From Oceanotoga teriensis (GTDB lineage: Bacteria > Thermotogota > Thermotogae > Petrotogales > Petrotogaceae): a stretch of DNA of 64,000 bases. A program made the translations under genes and the position numbers. The DNA lies in assembly GCF_003148465.1 (NCBI RefSeq), contig NZ_QGGI01000006.1:1-64000 (forward strand), in the 5' to 3' direction. This document shows positions 8,173 to 17,403 of the stretch, piece by piece; the stretch's first letter is position 1, and every line of letters begins with the position of its first letter. The notes under the pieces were generated by a model. That model was not told where the DNA came from, did not search any database, and saw only the letters and a program-made list of their open reading frames with translations.

Positions 8173-10236
8173 ATGATATTCAGTTTAGATGTCGGAACAA
8201 GAACCCTCATAGGAGTAATTGCTGAATTAGATAAAGATGAAAAACTAATAATAAAAGATAGTATAATTCAAGAACATGAAAATAGAGCTATGATGGATGG
8301 GCAGATTCATGATGTTCATAAAGTGGCTAAAGGTGTACAAAAAATAATAGAAAAATTCAAAGAAAATGGATTTACAGATCTTAAAAATGTAGCTGTAGCT
8401 CTTGCTGGAAGATTTTTAATTACATCTACTGGAGAATATACGCAAGATATTTCTACAGAAGGATATATAGAAAAAGAATTAGTTAAAAAAATGGAATTAG
8501 AAGCCGTAAAAAGAGCAACAGAAAATCTTGATTATTCAAAAGGAATGTATTGTGTTGGTTATTCTGTTTTATATTATGAATTAGATGAAGAATGGATAAA
8601 ACATTTAGAAGGCCAAAAAGGAAACAAAGCTAATGTAAAAGTGATATCAGCTTTTTTACCAAAAAATGTAGTTGAAGCTATGATGTCTGTATTAGAAAAA
8701 AACAGTTTAAATCCAGTTCATATAACCCTTGAACCTATAGCAGCTATAAATCTTGTAGTTCCAGAAGATCTCAGAAATCTTAATATAGCGATGATAGATG
8801 TAGGTGCTGGTACTTCAGATATAGCAATATCTAATGAAGGAACCATAAAAGCATATGGGATGGTGCCTATAGCTGGTGATGAAATAACAGAAGCAATATC
8901 AAAAGAACTATTAATAGATTTTTCAACGGCAGAAAAAATAAAAAAAGAACTTTCAATTAATGAAGAGTTTACATATAAAGATATATTAGATTTTGAACAA
9001 AAAACAGATAAAAAAAATATAGAAAAAATAATAAATCCAATTATAGAAAATGCTGCAGTAGAAATATCTGAAAAAATAATAGAACTTAATGGTAAACCAC
9101 CAGTAGCTGTAATGATAGTTGGTGGTGGTGGAAAAGTACTTGGTTTCAAAGAAAAAATAGCAGAAAAACTAGGATTGCCAGAAAATAGAGTTGCTTTAAA
9201 AGATATAGAAACAATAAAAGATATAATATATTTAAAAGAACCACTTATTGGAAGTGAATATATAACGCCAGTGGGAATTGCAAATTCTGCTTTAAAAAGA
9301 GAAGGAAATGTATTCAATCATGTAAAAATAAATGGAACTACGATAAATATGATGATGATAGGAACAGATTTAAATGTGATGCAAGTTCTTTTACAATATG
9401 GATATTCAATATCTCAATTAATAGGAGTTCCTTCAAATGCAATAACGTACGAATTAAATGGTGAATTTAAAATAAAAAAAGGTAATATGGGAAAAGAAGC
9501 ATTGATAAAAATAAACAATCAAATAGCAAATTTAAAATCAAAAATTAAACCTGGAGATGAAATAGAAGTAGGAGTTCCTGAAAAGGGAGAACCTTTAGAA
9601 CTCAAAATTAAAGATATAATAAACCCAATAAACATTACAATAAATGGAATAAAAAAAGAACTATATCCAAAAGTAAAAATAAATGGAAAAGATTTAAATA
9701 TGAACGAAAAAATAAAAGATGGAGATAAATTAGAAACTAAAAATCCCAAAGTGTATGAAGTTTTAGATGAAAAAAGTTCAACCATTATATTCACAATAAA
9801 TGGAAAAACTTATGAAACATCATCTAATATTGTTATTATAAAGAATGATGAAATTATAGATGAAAACAATGAAATAAAAAACAATGATAGTATAATATTA
9901 AAAGCTGTGGACATGCCACAGATAAAAAAATTCTTAGATATAAAACTTAAAAGTCGAAAAATTATATTCAATGAAGAATTAATAGAATTGAATGAACAAA
10001 AAATATTAATAAAAAAATCTGGAAAACAAATTTCAGAAAATTCTAAAATAGAAAATAATGCAAACTATACGGTTGATATACAAGAAATACAACCAAATAT
10101 AATAAGCTTATTTTCACATCTTTCAATGGATGTAAAAAATGTAAAAAATTATCGACTCATGATAAATGGAAAAGAAGCTAAATCATTTATGACAATTCTG
10201 GAAGATGGAGATAAAGTTAGGTTTGATTATAAATGA
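8173..10236 (+). CDS. Long FtsA-like actin-fold ATPase
   Basis: The first 390 or so residues have the FtsA/actin fold: phosphate-1 motif FSLDVGTRTLIGV, a DVGAGTSDIAIS phosphate-2 motif near residue 212, and VGGGGKV near 317. FtsA normally has about 420 residues and tethers FtsZ to the membrane. This protein has 687. The extra C-terminal part carries repeated NG...DGD-type units (INGKDLNMNEKIKDGDK, MINGKEAKSFMTILEDGDK) that look like small beta-rich domains. No amphipathic membrane-targeting tail was recognised. Long FtsA-like proteins occur in Thermotogota and Clostridia; a role in cell division or envelope assembly is inferred. Confidence 0.8.
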   Translation: MIFSLDVGTRTLIGVIAELDKDEKLIIKDSIIQEHENRAMMDGQIHDVHKVAKGVQKIIEKFKENGFTDLKNVAVALAGRFLITSTGEYTQDISTEGYIEKELVKKMELEAVKRATENLDYSKGMYCVGYSVLYYELDEEWIKHLEGQKGNKANVKVISAFLPKNVVEAMMSVLEKNSLNPVHITLEPIAAINLVVPEDLRNLNIAMIDVGAGTSDIAISNEGTIKAYGMVPIAGDEITEAISKELLIDFSTAEKIKKELSINEEFTYKDILDFEQKTDKKNIEKIINPIIENAAVEISEKIIELNGKPPVAVMIVGGGGKVLGFKEKIAEKLGLPENRVALKDIETIKDIIYLKEPLIGSEYITPVGIANSALKREGNVFNHVKINGTTINMMMIGTDLNVMQVLLQYGYSISQLIGVPSNAITYELNGEFKIKKGNMGKEALIKINNQIANLKSKIKPGDEIEVGVPEKGEPLELKIKDIINPINITINGIKKELYPKVKINGKDLNMNEKIKDGDKLETKNPKVYEVLDEKSSTIIFTINGKTYETSSNIVIIKNDEIIDENNEIKNNDSIILKAVDMPQIKKFLDIKLKSRKIIFNEELIELNEQKILIKKSGKQISENSKIENNANYTVDIQEIQPNIISLFSHLSMDVKNVKNYRLMINGKEAKSFMTILEDGDKVRFDYK

Positions 10237-10580
10237 TAATTTCTATAGGAACAGACATAATAAAAATAGATAGAATGAATACAAAATTATCTGAAAAAAT
10301 TCTTAGTGAAAATGAAAAAAAAATATATATTAAAATAAATTCTGAGAAAAGAAAAAAAGAATTTTTAAGTGGAAGATTCTCTTTAAAAGAGTCTATAATA
10401 AAAGCTATAGGTCATTCTTTAATTATGAAAGATATTAGTATTTTAAATGATGAAAAAGGCAAACCCTATCTTGAAAAACAATCTCAAGAAATAATAAAAT
10501 TACAGGATTTTAATGTTCATTTAAGTATAAGTCATGAAAAAGAATATGCAGTAACTTTTGTAATAATAGAAAAGCAATGA
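10233..10580 (+). CDS. acpS: Holo-[acyl-carrier-protein] synthase
   Basis: AcpS transfers 4'-phosphopantetheine from CoA to acyl carrier protein. The 115-residue length and three signature blocks support this: IGTDIIKIDR at the start, the catalytic helix FLSGRFSLKESIIKAIG near residues 47-63, and LSISHEKEYA near the end. The ATG overlaps the stop of the FtsA-like gene (ATGA), so the two are translationally coupled, and ligA follows after eight bases. Confidence 0.93.
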   Translation: MIISIGTDIIKIDRMNTKLSEKILSENEKKIYIKINSEKRKKEFLSGRFSLKESIIKAIGHSLIMKDISILNDEKGKPYLEKQSQEIIKLQDFNVHLSISHEKEYAVTFVIIEKQ

Positions 10581-10588
10581 GGTGAAAT

Positions 10589-12568
10589 ATGAATAAAAAA
10601 GAAAAATATGAAGAATTAAAAAATAAAATAAATTATCATAATAATAAATATTATATAGAGAATGATCCTGAAATAACAGATGAAGAATATGATAAAATAT
10701 TTTCTGAACTTTTAAAAATTGAAAAAGAAAATCCTGAATATAAGACATTAGATTCACCTTCTCAAAGAGTGGGAGGCTTAAAGAATGAAAATTTTGAAAA
10801 AATACAACATACAATTCCAATGTTATCCCTTGACAATACTTATAATAGTGAAGAAATAATTGATTTTGATAGAAGAATTCAAAAAAATTTAAATGAACAA
10901 TATGAGTATATATGTGAATTAAAAATAGATGGTGTATCAATATCATTAAAATATGAAAATGGTATATTAATAAGGGCATTAACAAGAGGAAATGGAAGTA
11001 TAGGAGAAGATATAACTCAAAATGTAAAAACTATAATGAGTATACCATTAAAATTAAAAGAAAATATAAATATTGAAGTACGTGGCGAAATATTTATGAA
11101 AAATTTAGAATTTGAGAAAATAAATAAATTTAGAGAATCAAGAGGATTAAATATATTTGCTAATCCAAGAAATGCAACAGCTGGAACTTTAAAACTATTA
11201 GATACTTCTGAAGTTGCAAAAAGGAAAATGGATTCTTATATATATTATATAGTAAACAAAGAAGAGCTTGATATAAAAAATCAAGAATCAGCATTAAAAA
11301 AGCTCGAAGAACTTGGATTTAAAGTAAATGAAAATAATAAAAAGGCTTTAAATATACAACAAGTTATAGAATATTGGGAATTATGGAATAAAAACAGAAA
11401 AAAACTTGAATACGAAGCTGATGGTATAGTTGTAAAAATAAATAATTTTGATCAGCAAAGGAATTTAGGAGAAACAGTTAGATCACCGAGATGGGCAATA
11501 GCTTTTAAATTTCAGGCAGAAACAAAGACAACAAAAATAAATGAAATAAAATTACAAGTAGGTAGTACAGGAATAATAACTCCTGTAGCAGAATTAGAAC
11601 CTATTAAACTTGAAGGTACAATAGTAAAAAGATGTTCTTTACACAACTTTGAATATATAAAATTAAAAGATATAAAAGAAAAAGATACGGTAGTAATTCA
11701 AAAAGCGGGAGGAATAATTCCTCAAATAGTTAATGTTGTAAAAGAAAAAAGAACTGGAAAAGAAATAAAAGTAGAAGAACCTTTAAGATGTCCTGTATGT
11801 AATTCCGAAACAGGAAAATTAAATCCTAGTGAAGTAGCCATAAGATGTTTAAACCCATTGTGTCCTGAAAAACTTGCAAGAAGTCTGGAAAAATTTGTAT
11901 CGAGAGAAGCCATGAATATTGAAGGATTAGGTCCAAAATTAATAAAAAGAATGGTAGAAGCTAAAATAATAAAAGATATATCAGATATATATTATATAAA
12001 AGATACAGACCTCTTTTCATTGGGTGAAGGGATTGGAGAAAAAACTGTAGAAAATCTTTTAAAGGAAATAGAAAAATCAAAAAATCAATCTCTTGAATAT
12101 GTTTTAAATGGTCTTGGTATACCATTAGTAGGCAAAAAAACAGCTAAAGATTTATCAAAATATTTCAAAAATATAGATAATATAAAAAATTCTAATACAG
12201 ATAAATTAAAAGAAGTTGATGGTATTGGAGAAGATATTGCTAAATCTTTAAAAATATTTTTTGAAGAAGAAATAACACAAAAAATATTAAATAAATTAAA
12301 AAATGCAGGAATAAACTTTGAATACAAAAATGGACAAGAAAATGGAATACTAATAAATACAATAATTTCTCAAACTGGAACTCTAAAAAATATGTCAAGA
12401 AAAGAATTTTCAGATTATATAGAAAAAAAAGGTGGAATATTTTCATCAAGCGTAACTAAAAAAGTAGATATACTTGTGATCGGAGAAAATCCAGGTTCGA
12501 AACTTGAAAAAGCCAGAAAATATCAAATACCTGTAATGGAAGAAGATGAATTTTTTAATAAATATTAA
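10589..12568 (+). CDS. ligA: NAD-dependent DNA ligase
   Basis: LigA seals DNA nicks using NAD+. In order, the 659-residue protein shows the Ia domain with YxxN-type tyrosines (YHNNKYYI), the adenylation lysine in ELKIDG near residue 112, an OB fold, a four-cysteine zinc finger (CPVC...CLNPLC) near 406-430, helix-hairpin-helix repeats, and a C-terminal BRCT domain ending in ARKYQIPVMEEDEFF. The ribosome-binding site is AGGTGAAATATG-like. It belongs to the same transcription unit as the FtsA-like gene and acpS. Confidence 0.97.
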   Translation: MNKKEKYEELKNKINYHNNKYYIENDPEITDEEYDKIFSELLKIEKENPEYKTLDSPSQRVGGLKNENFEKIQHTIPMLSLDNTYNSEEIIDFDRRIQKNLNEQYEYICELKIDGVSISLKYENGILIRALTRGNGSIGEDITQNVKTIMSIPLKLKENINIEVRGEIFMKNLEFEKINKFRESRGLNIFANPRNATAGTLKLLDTSEVAKRKMDSYIYYIVNKEELDIKNQESALKKLEELGFKVNENNKKALNIQQVIEYWELWNKNRKKLEYEADGIVVKINNFDQQRNLGETVRSPRWAIAFKFQAETKTTKINEIKLQVGSTGIITPVAELEPIKLEGTIVKRCSLHNFEYIKLKDIKEKDTVVIQKAGGIIPQIVNVVKEKRTGKEIKVEEPLRCPVCNSETGKLNPSEVAIRCLNPLCPEKLARSLEKFVSREAMNIEGLGPKLIKRMVEAKIIKDISDIYYIKDTDLFSLGEGIGEKTVENLLKEIEKSKNQSLEYVLNGLGIPLVGKKTAKDLSKYFKNIDNIKNSNTDKLKEVDGIGEDIAKSLKIFFEEEITQKILNKLKNAGINFEYKNGQENGILINTIISQTGTLKNMSRKEFSDYIEKKGGIFSSSVTKKVDILVIGENPGSKLEKARKYQIPVMEEDEFFNKY

Positions 12569-12591
12569 ACTCAAACTACAAAAAATGAGAT

Positions 12592-12597
12592 TATAAT
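12592..12597 (+). promoter_or_regulatory. Possible -10 element before yqeY
   Basis: A TATAAT hexamer lies in the 67-base gap after ligA, about 40 bases before the yqeY start. No convincing -35 box or TGN extension is visible. Confidence 0.3.
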
Positions 12598-12635
12598 ATA
12601 AATAGAAAATATCAAATAAAGATGGAGGTAATAAT

Positions 12636-13079
12636 ATGATAAAAAAACAAATAATGGAAGATCTAAAAAAATACATGAAGGAAAAAAATAAAATAGCTTT
12701 AAATGCTGTAAAACTTTTAAATAATGAAATTAAAAATTTAGAAAAAGAAAGACAAGAAGAATTAAAAGAAGATGAAATAATAAAAATAGTACAAAAACAA
12801 ATAAAAATGAGAAATGATTCAATAGAACAATATAATAAAGCCGGAAGATCAGAACTTGCTGAAAATGAAGAAGAAGAAATTAAATATATTTCAAAATATA
12901 TGCCGGAACAATTAGATGATGAAGAACTTGAAAAAATAATAAAAAATTGTATAGAAGAACTTGGTGGAGAAATTACACCTAAAGAATTTGGAAAATTAAT
13001 GGGAAAAGTAATGCCAAAAGTTAAAGGAAAGGCAGATGGAACTAGGGTAAATAAAATAGTAAAAAAGTTGGTGGGTTAA
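12636..13079 (+). CDS. yqeY: GatB/YqeY domain protein
   Basis: This 147-residue protein matches the stand-alone YqeY family, related to the tail of the GatB amidotransferase subunit. Typical features are the helical N-terminal half (KNKIALNAVKLLNNEIKN), the middle block YISKYMPEQLDDEELEKII, and the C-terminal GKLMGKVMPKVKGKADGTRVNKIVKK. The tail of GatB contacts tRNA; the role of stand-alone copies is not settled. A GATGGAGGT ribosome-binding site precedes the ATG. Confidence 0.9.
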   Translation: MIKKQIMEDLKKYMKEKNKIALNAVKLLNNEIKNLEKERQEELKEDEIIKIVQKQIKMRNDSIEQYNKAGRSELAENEEEEIKYISKYMPEQLDDEELEKIIKNCIEELGGEITPKEFGKLMGKVMPKVKGKADGTRVNKIVKKLVG

Positions 13080-13083
13080 TTAG

Positions 13084-14304
13084 ATGAAAAAAACTTTAAT
13101 TTTTATATTATTTATTTTATTCTATTCTATGGTTTATTCTTCAGGGGTAATAAAAGCTAATTTAGGGATTAAAACATTAACAAATACTTTTATAGAACGA
13201 TCAATAATAGAAAAAATATCAAATCTAGCTCAAAAATCATATAATATAAAATTAATAAATAAAAAACAAAAAGCAAATCCAACTAAAGATGCAACAAATA
13301 CCTATGAAGAAATTAAAAATGATTATTATGGAGGATATGATGCATTTATAACTCTTAGTACAGATTCTTCGATGACTTTTATAAATTATTCCATAGAAAT
13401 AAAGAATAAAAATTTTCAATATATAAAATCTATAGAGGATAATAAAGAGTGGGTTGAAAAATTTAGTGTTGATATATTAGAAGAACTTGCAGTAAAAAGA
13501 TTTTATTTAGATAAATCATGGAATATACTTCAACTGACATATTATGAAGGGGTGGATGAATACTCATATTTTGATGATGATAAATTATATTTTATAAGTG
13601 ACAGATATATAAAAAATAGAGAAGTTTATATATGGGATTTCATGAAATCAAAAAAAGATAAAATAAAATTAGAACTTTCATCAGAATATTTTCCTCAAGC
13701 TTCTATAAATCATAAAAAAATAGTATTTCAATCGACAATGTTTGGAAAATGGGATATAGTAATATATGATTTAGAAAATGAAGAATTTAAAAGAATAACA
13801 TCTGAAAATGAGAATGGATATTCTCCATATTTTTGGGATCAAAACACGATATTATACACAGCAAATGATAAAAAATCAAAATATACACAAATTTGGAAAT
13901 ATGATATAAATACAGGAGAAAAAACTCAAATAACAGATCAACAAAAACTTGTTATTTTTAGACCAACAAAATATGAAGAAAATAAAATACTTTTTTATGC
14001 GACAAATTTAGAAACTGCTAACTCAAGTATATATTATATAGAAAATGGTGAAATAATAAATCTATTTAAAAATGATAATAATCAATCCGATAATTGGTCA
14101 AACAAAAATGGAGAAATAGTATATTCCCAATTTACTGATGGGAATTATAAAATATTTTATCATTATGAAAACATGGAAAAAAATCTAACATATACAATAA
14201 AAGATGATTGTTATTATCCTATGATAACAGAAAATGGTGAATATGTTTTTTTTAGTTTATATTATGGCGATAGTGAACCGGACATATATATAATAAGACT
14301 ATAA
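13084..14304 (+). CDS. TolB-like secreted beta-propeller protein
   Basis: The 406-residue product has a signal peptide (MKKTLIFILFILFYSMVYS), an N-terminal alpha/beta region up to about residue 150 like the TolB N domain, then repeats typical of a six-bladed propeller (DDKLYFISDRY, HKKIVFQSTMFGKWDIVIYDL, QNTILYTANDKK, EYVFFSLYYGDSEPDIYII). TolB acts in the periplasm in outer-membrane maintenance, but no tolQRA or pal genes are nearby. The fold is a good call; the function is inference. It starts four bases after yqeY. Confidence 0.7.
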   Translation: MKKTLIFILFILFYSMVYSSGVIKANLGIKTLTNTFIERSIIEKISNLAQKSYNIKLINKKQKANPTKDATNTYEEIKNDYYGGYDAFITLSTDSSMTFINYSIEIKNKNFQYIKSIEDNKEWVEKFSVDILEELAVKRFYLDKSWNILQLTYYEGVDEYSYFDDDKLYFISDRYIKNREVYIWDFMKSKKDKIKLELSSEYFPQASINHKKIVFQSTMFGKWDIVIYDLENEEFKRITSENENGYSPYFWDQNTILYTANDKKSKYTQIWKYDINTGEKTQITDQQKLVIFRPTKYEENKILFYATNLETANSSIYYIENGEIINLFKNDNNQSDNWSNKNGEIVYSQFTDGNYKIFYHYENMEKNLTYTIKDDCYYPMITENGEYVFFSLYYGDSEPDIYIIRL

Positions 14305-14313
14305 CAAATAAAA

Positions 14314-14402
14314 GCCGGAATGGCGGAATTGGTAGACGCGTAAGATTCAGAATCTTATAGATAATAAAGTCTGTGCGGGTTCAAGTCCCACTTCCGGCAC
14401 CA
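14314..14402 (+). tRNA. tRNA-Leu (anticodon CAG)
   Basis: This is a class II tRNA of 89 bases with encoded CCA. The acceptor stem GCCGGAA pairs with TTCCGGC and A is the discriminator. The five-base anticodon stem TAAGA/TCTTA encloses a loop with anticodon CAG at 14348-14350, and a long variable arm follows, as expected for leucine. The T-loop is TTCAAGT. The T stem has one C-A mismatch (14376 with 14390) where most relatives would have U-A. Confidence 0.95.
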
Positions 14403-14407
14403 AACAA

Positions 14408-14440
14408 TGGCAGACATCGATAAAAGTCTGCTATTTTTTA
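14408..14440 (+). terminator. Intrinsic terminator after tRNA-Leu
   Basis: GCAGAC (14410-14415) pairs with GTCTGC (14426-14431), extended by a G-T pair, and TATTTTTTA follows. It sits six bases after the tRNA CCA end. Confidence 0.8.
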
Positions 14441-14465
14441 TAAATTTTATATAAGAGGTGAAAAT

Positions 14466-15410
14466 ATGAGAAGTGTATTCAAAGATAAAACAAATACTTT
14501 TTTTGAAATACTCACATATAATCTTTTTGATTGGGATAAAGCATGGCAAAAATATAAAGAAAATAATTATGAAATAATAAATTATTATCAAAATAAAAAT
14601 AAAATAAATGATATAGAAGCTTCAGAAAAACTAAAAAAGATGGGAAGAAGATATTTAGATAAAGCTTTTTGGTTTAGAGAACCAATAATAAATGAAATAA
14701 AATCAAATATAATAAATATGATAACTCAAAATACAGAAAAATTTGAATTAAATAGAGCTGATTATACAATAGAAATTTTGGGATTATTTGGTGAAAAACC
14801 TCATCAATTTATAGAAACCTATAAGGGAAATATAATAGTAATAGACTTTATGTATTTCTATAATCATAAAGATGAAATAACTCTCGAAGAAATAATAAAA
14901 AATGCAATAAATGATTATTTAAAAAATATAAAATATGATGAAAAAAGGAAAATATTTTGGGTTTTAATAGATAATATAAAAAAAATAATAAACGATAATC
15001 CAAAGAATATGAAAAATGCAATGGAAAAGATTTGCAAAATAATAGATAAAAAATTAGACTATTACAATTGGATAGGTTTTTACATGGTTGGAAAGCAAAA
15101 AGACATATTAGAACTGGGACCATATATTGGTGAACCAACAGAGCATTTAAATATAAAATTTGGTGAAGGGATATGTGGACAAGCTGCTTCAACAGAAAAA
15201 ACATTCATAATATCTGATGTAAACAAAGAAAAAAATTATTTATCTTGTTCAGAAAAAACAAAATCAGAAATAGTTGTTCCCATATTTAATAAAAAGGGAA
15301 AAGTTGTTGGTGAAATAGATATAGATTCACACAAAATATCACCTTTCGATGAAAAAGACAAACAATTTTTGGAAGAAGTTTCTGACATGATAAAAAAACA
15401 GTATTTTTAG
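14466..15410 (+). CDS. GAF-domain protein, free-methionine-R-sulfoxide-reductase-like C-terminus
   Basis: The last 150 or so residues match the GAF fold of fRMsr enzymes: YNWIGFYMV, the FGEGICGQAA block with its cysteine, the second cysteine in NYLSCSEKTKSEIVVP, and GEIDIDSH near the end. Known fRMsr proteins of about 160 residues reduce free methionine-(R)-sulfoxide using these cysteines. Here about 160 extra N-terminal residues of unrecognised helical type precede it. Activity is plausible because two of the usual cysteines are kept, but a ligand-sensing GAF domain is the alternative. The ribosome-binding site is AGAGGTGAAAATATG. Confidence 0.65.
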   Translation: MRSVFKDKTNTFFEILTYNLFDWDKAWQKYKENNYEIINYYQNKNKINDIEASEKLKKMGRRYLDKAFWFREPIINEIKSNIINMITQNTEKFELNRADYTIEILGLFGEKPHQFIETYKGNIIVIDFMYFYNHKDEITLEEIIKNAINDYLKNIKYDEKRKIFWVLIDNIKKIINDNPKNMKNAMEKICKIIDKKLDYYNWIGFYMVGKQKDILELGPYIGEPTEHLNIKFGEGICGQAASTEKTFIISDVNKEKNYLSCSEKTKSEIVVPIFNKKGKVVGEIDIDSHKISPFDEKDKQFLEEVSDMIKKQYF

Positions 15411-15418
15411 GTGAAAAT

Positions 15419-16027
15419 ATGAAAAAAAATGAGTTCATTAATAAAATAAATAATTTTCAATCAAAACATTTGGGAATAAAAAATAAATATGCTGTTTTAA
15501 TTCCTTTGATAGAAATAAATGAACAACTTCATATAATATATGAAATAAGATCAAAAAAATTAAAAACTCAACCAGGAGAAGTATCATTTCCTGGAGGAAA
15601 AATTGAAAAAGGAGAATCTCCTTTAGAAGCAACTATTAGAGAAACTCAAGAAGAGTTGTTAATAAAAAAAGAAGATATAAGAATAATATCAGAAGGGGAT
15701 ATTTTAATATCGCCATATAATTTTTTATTATACTCTTATATAGGTATAATAGAAAAAGATTTAAGAGATATAAATCCATCAAAAGATGAAGTAGATCATA
15801 TATTTACAGTACCAATTGATTATTTTATAAATGAAAAACCTCAAAAATATATTATAAATATAGATACAAATACTGAAAAAAATTTTCCATATCATTTAAT
15901 ACCAGAAGGTGAAAAATATAATTGGAGAAAAGGCATATATCCTGTATATTTTTATAAATATAAAAATTATATAATATGGGGAATGACTGCAAGATTTACA
16001 AAAGAGATGATAAAAAGAATAAAATAA
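15419..16027 (+). CDS. Nudix hydrolase, CoA pyrophosphatase type
   Basis: The Nudix box is complete (GGKIEKGESPLEAT, then RETQEELLI, near residues 58-80). The preceding LKTQPGEVSFPGG matches the UPF0035 motif that marks CoA diphosphatases, enzymes that cleave CoA to 4'-phosphopantetheine and 3',5'-ADP. At 202 residues the size fits. It lies eight bases after the GAF gene with ribosome-binding site AGGTGAAAATATG, so the two share a transcript. The exact substrate is family-based inference. Confidence 0.8.
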   Translation: MKKNEFINKINNFQSKHLGIKNKYAVLIPLIEINEQLHIIYEIRSKKLKTQPGEVSFPGGKIEKGESPLEATIRETQEELLIKKEDIRIISEGDILISPYNFLLYSYIGIIEKDLRDINPSKDEVDHIFTVPIDYFINEKPQKYIINIDTNTEKNFPYHLIPEGEKYNWRKGIYPVYFYKYKNYIIWGMTARFTKEMIKRIK

Positions 16028-16055
16028 ACAGGAATATATTATTCCTGTTTATTTT
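16023..16055. terminator. Bidirectional terminator between the Nudix and dTMP kinase genes
   Basis: AATAAACAGGAATA pairs with TATTCCTGTTTATT in the gap between two convergent genes, with T-rich flanks on both strands. It probably ends both operons. Confidence 0.75.
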
Positions 16056-16720
16056 ATATATTTAATAACATAATTAAATATTTCATTTGATATATCTTCT
16101 TGAGATCTTAAATTATTGTTTTCAACACAATTTATTATATGCCAATTATATTTTTTTGCTATATATTTAGAATTATCATAAGTAATTTTCAAATAATCTA
16201 AATTTTTTTCATGGATATCTTCAACTTTAGATTTAGCTTTTCTTTCTTCTAATAATTTAAATGAAAATTCTATAGGAACATCTAAAAATATAACTAAATC
16301 TGGTATAGGAAGTTTCATTTTATTGAACTCTAAATCCCATAACCAATTTAAAAACAAATTTTTTTCATCAAGATTATCATATTTAGAACCTTGATGAACC
16401 ATATTAGACGTAGTATATCTATCAGCAAGAACAAGACCTCTATTGACATAAAAAGACTCCCATTCTTTTTTAAAAGAAGCATATCTATCAACAGCAAAAA
16501 AAGTTGAAGAAGTATAAGGATCTACATCATTTGGATTTTCTCCAAATTCACCATTTAAATACATTTTTACCAAAGCTGAAGAATTACTATCATAATTTGG
16601 ATATTCAACTTTCATACAATTAAAATCAAAATCCTTGAGTTTATCAAAAAGTAACTTTGTTTGAGTAGCCTTTCCACTAGAATCTGAGCCAGATTCAATA
16701 ACAATTAATTTGCCTTTCAA
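16049..16720 (-). CDS. Thymidylate kinase-like P-loop nucleotide kinase
   Basis: The protein opens MKGKLIVIESGSDSSGKATQ, a P-loop in the dTMP-kinase position. It continues with the DRY motif of this family (VLADRYTTSNMVHQG) and a base-binding region, giving 223 residues. dTMP kinase converts dTMP to dTDP. The P-loop has SS where most have DGxG, and ends GKAT as in clostridial relatives. A longer reading frame begins at 16744, but the GGAGGAGG ribosome-binding site lies inside that extension, eight bases before a TTG at 16720, which is therefore the likely start. Confidence 0.8.
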   Translation of the reverse strand: MKGKLIVIESGSDSSGKATQTKLLFDKLKDFDFNCMKVEYPNYDSNSSALVKMYLNGEFGENPNDVDPYTSSTFFAVDRYASFKKEWESFYVNRGLVLADRYTTSNMVHQGSKYDNLDEKNLFLNWLWDLEFNKMKLPIPDLVIFLDVPIEFSFKLLEERKAKSKVEDIHEKNLDYLKITYDNSKYIAKKYNWHIINCVENNNLRSQEDISNEIFNYVIKYIK

Positions 16721-16740
16721 AGAAAATTCCTCCTCCAAGA

Positions 16741-17403
16741 TCATTTTAAAAAATAAGGTGGTTTTATATAAAAATGAGTTCCACCATTTTTTCTACATAA
16801 AATACTTATAAATTGGGCATTATTATTTTTATTACCATAAGCGGTCATCATTGAATGAGGCTCAAGTTTATTATTTTTCATCATTGAAATTACAGGAGAA
16901 AATATTGAAGGATGAATGACAAAATTTGCCATTTTTTTATTTTTTAAAGCATATTTAGTTGCATAAAAAAAACCATTTAAAGATTCTAAATCATCAAAAG
17001 TTCTTGCAGTAAATCTGCTTTTATCATCGCTTGATCTTCCACCAAAATAATGTGGAGGATTGGAAATTATTAAATCAAAAGAATCACTTTCAAAATAATT
17101 TTTAATATTCTTAACATCATCATTTATAGCTTGAATATTGTTGCAATTATTCAAATTTAAATTTATTTTTAAAGAATCAAAAATAGATTTTTGAATTTCA
17201 ATACATGAAATAATAGAATTTTCAAACATTTTAGAAATAGCGATTGAAACATGTCCTGAACCGGCTCCTAATTCAAGAATTTTTAAATTATTTTTTAAAG
17301 GACTTGATTCGATTAAAAATAAAGAAGCAGAATTTGGCATATGAGTTTTCTCTACATTACTCAATTTCATATTTATATAGGTATCTTTAATTCTATTCAT
17401 CAT
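16741..17403 (-). CDS. Class I methyltransferase, TrmN6 (tRNA1Val m6A37) type
   Basis: The SAM-binding motif ILELGAGSGHVSIAI lies near residues 38-52, and the amino-methyltransferase catalytic motif is ISNPPHYFGG near 113, with NPPH in place of the usual NPPY. The 220-residue length and overall order match TrmN6/YfiC enzymes, which methylate adenosine 37 of a valine tRNA. The gene overlaps the lipoprotein gene upstream by 11 bases. Other small-molecule or protein N-methyltransferases with NPP[YFH] motifs remain possible. Confidence 0.72.
   Translation of the reverse strand: MMNRIKDTYINMKLSNVEKTHMPNSASLFLIESSPLKNNLKILELGAGSGHVSIAISKMFENSIISCIEIQKSIFDSLKINLNLNNCNNIQAINDDVKNIKNYFESDSFDLIISNPPHYFGGRSSDDKSRFTARTFDDLESLNGFFYATKYALKNKKMANFVIHPSIFSPVISMMKNNKLEPHSMMTAYGNKNNNAQFISILCRKNGGTHFYIKPPYFLK

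Noticed and set aside
8718-9317. Minus-strand open frame of 199 codons within the FtsA-like gene
   Set aside because: It lies wholly inside a well-supported gene, has no ribosome-binding site and has a serine/isoleucine/phenylalanine-rich product typical of an antisense shadow.
9905-9921. Stem CTGTGG/CCACAG in the FtsA-like gene
   Set aside because: Only six pairs and no T tract on the coding strand.
10521-10985. Minus-strand open frame of 154 codons over acpS and ligA
   Set aside because: Its product is only a run of H, L, Y and F residues from reverse reading of lysine-rich genes; no start signal is seen.
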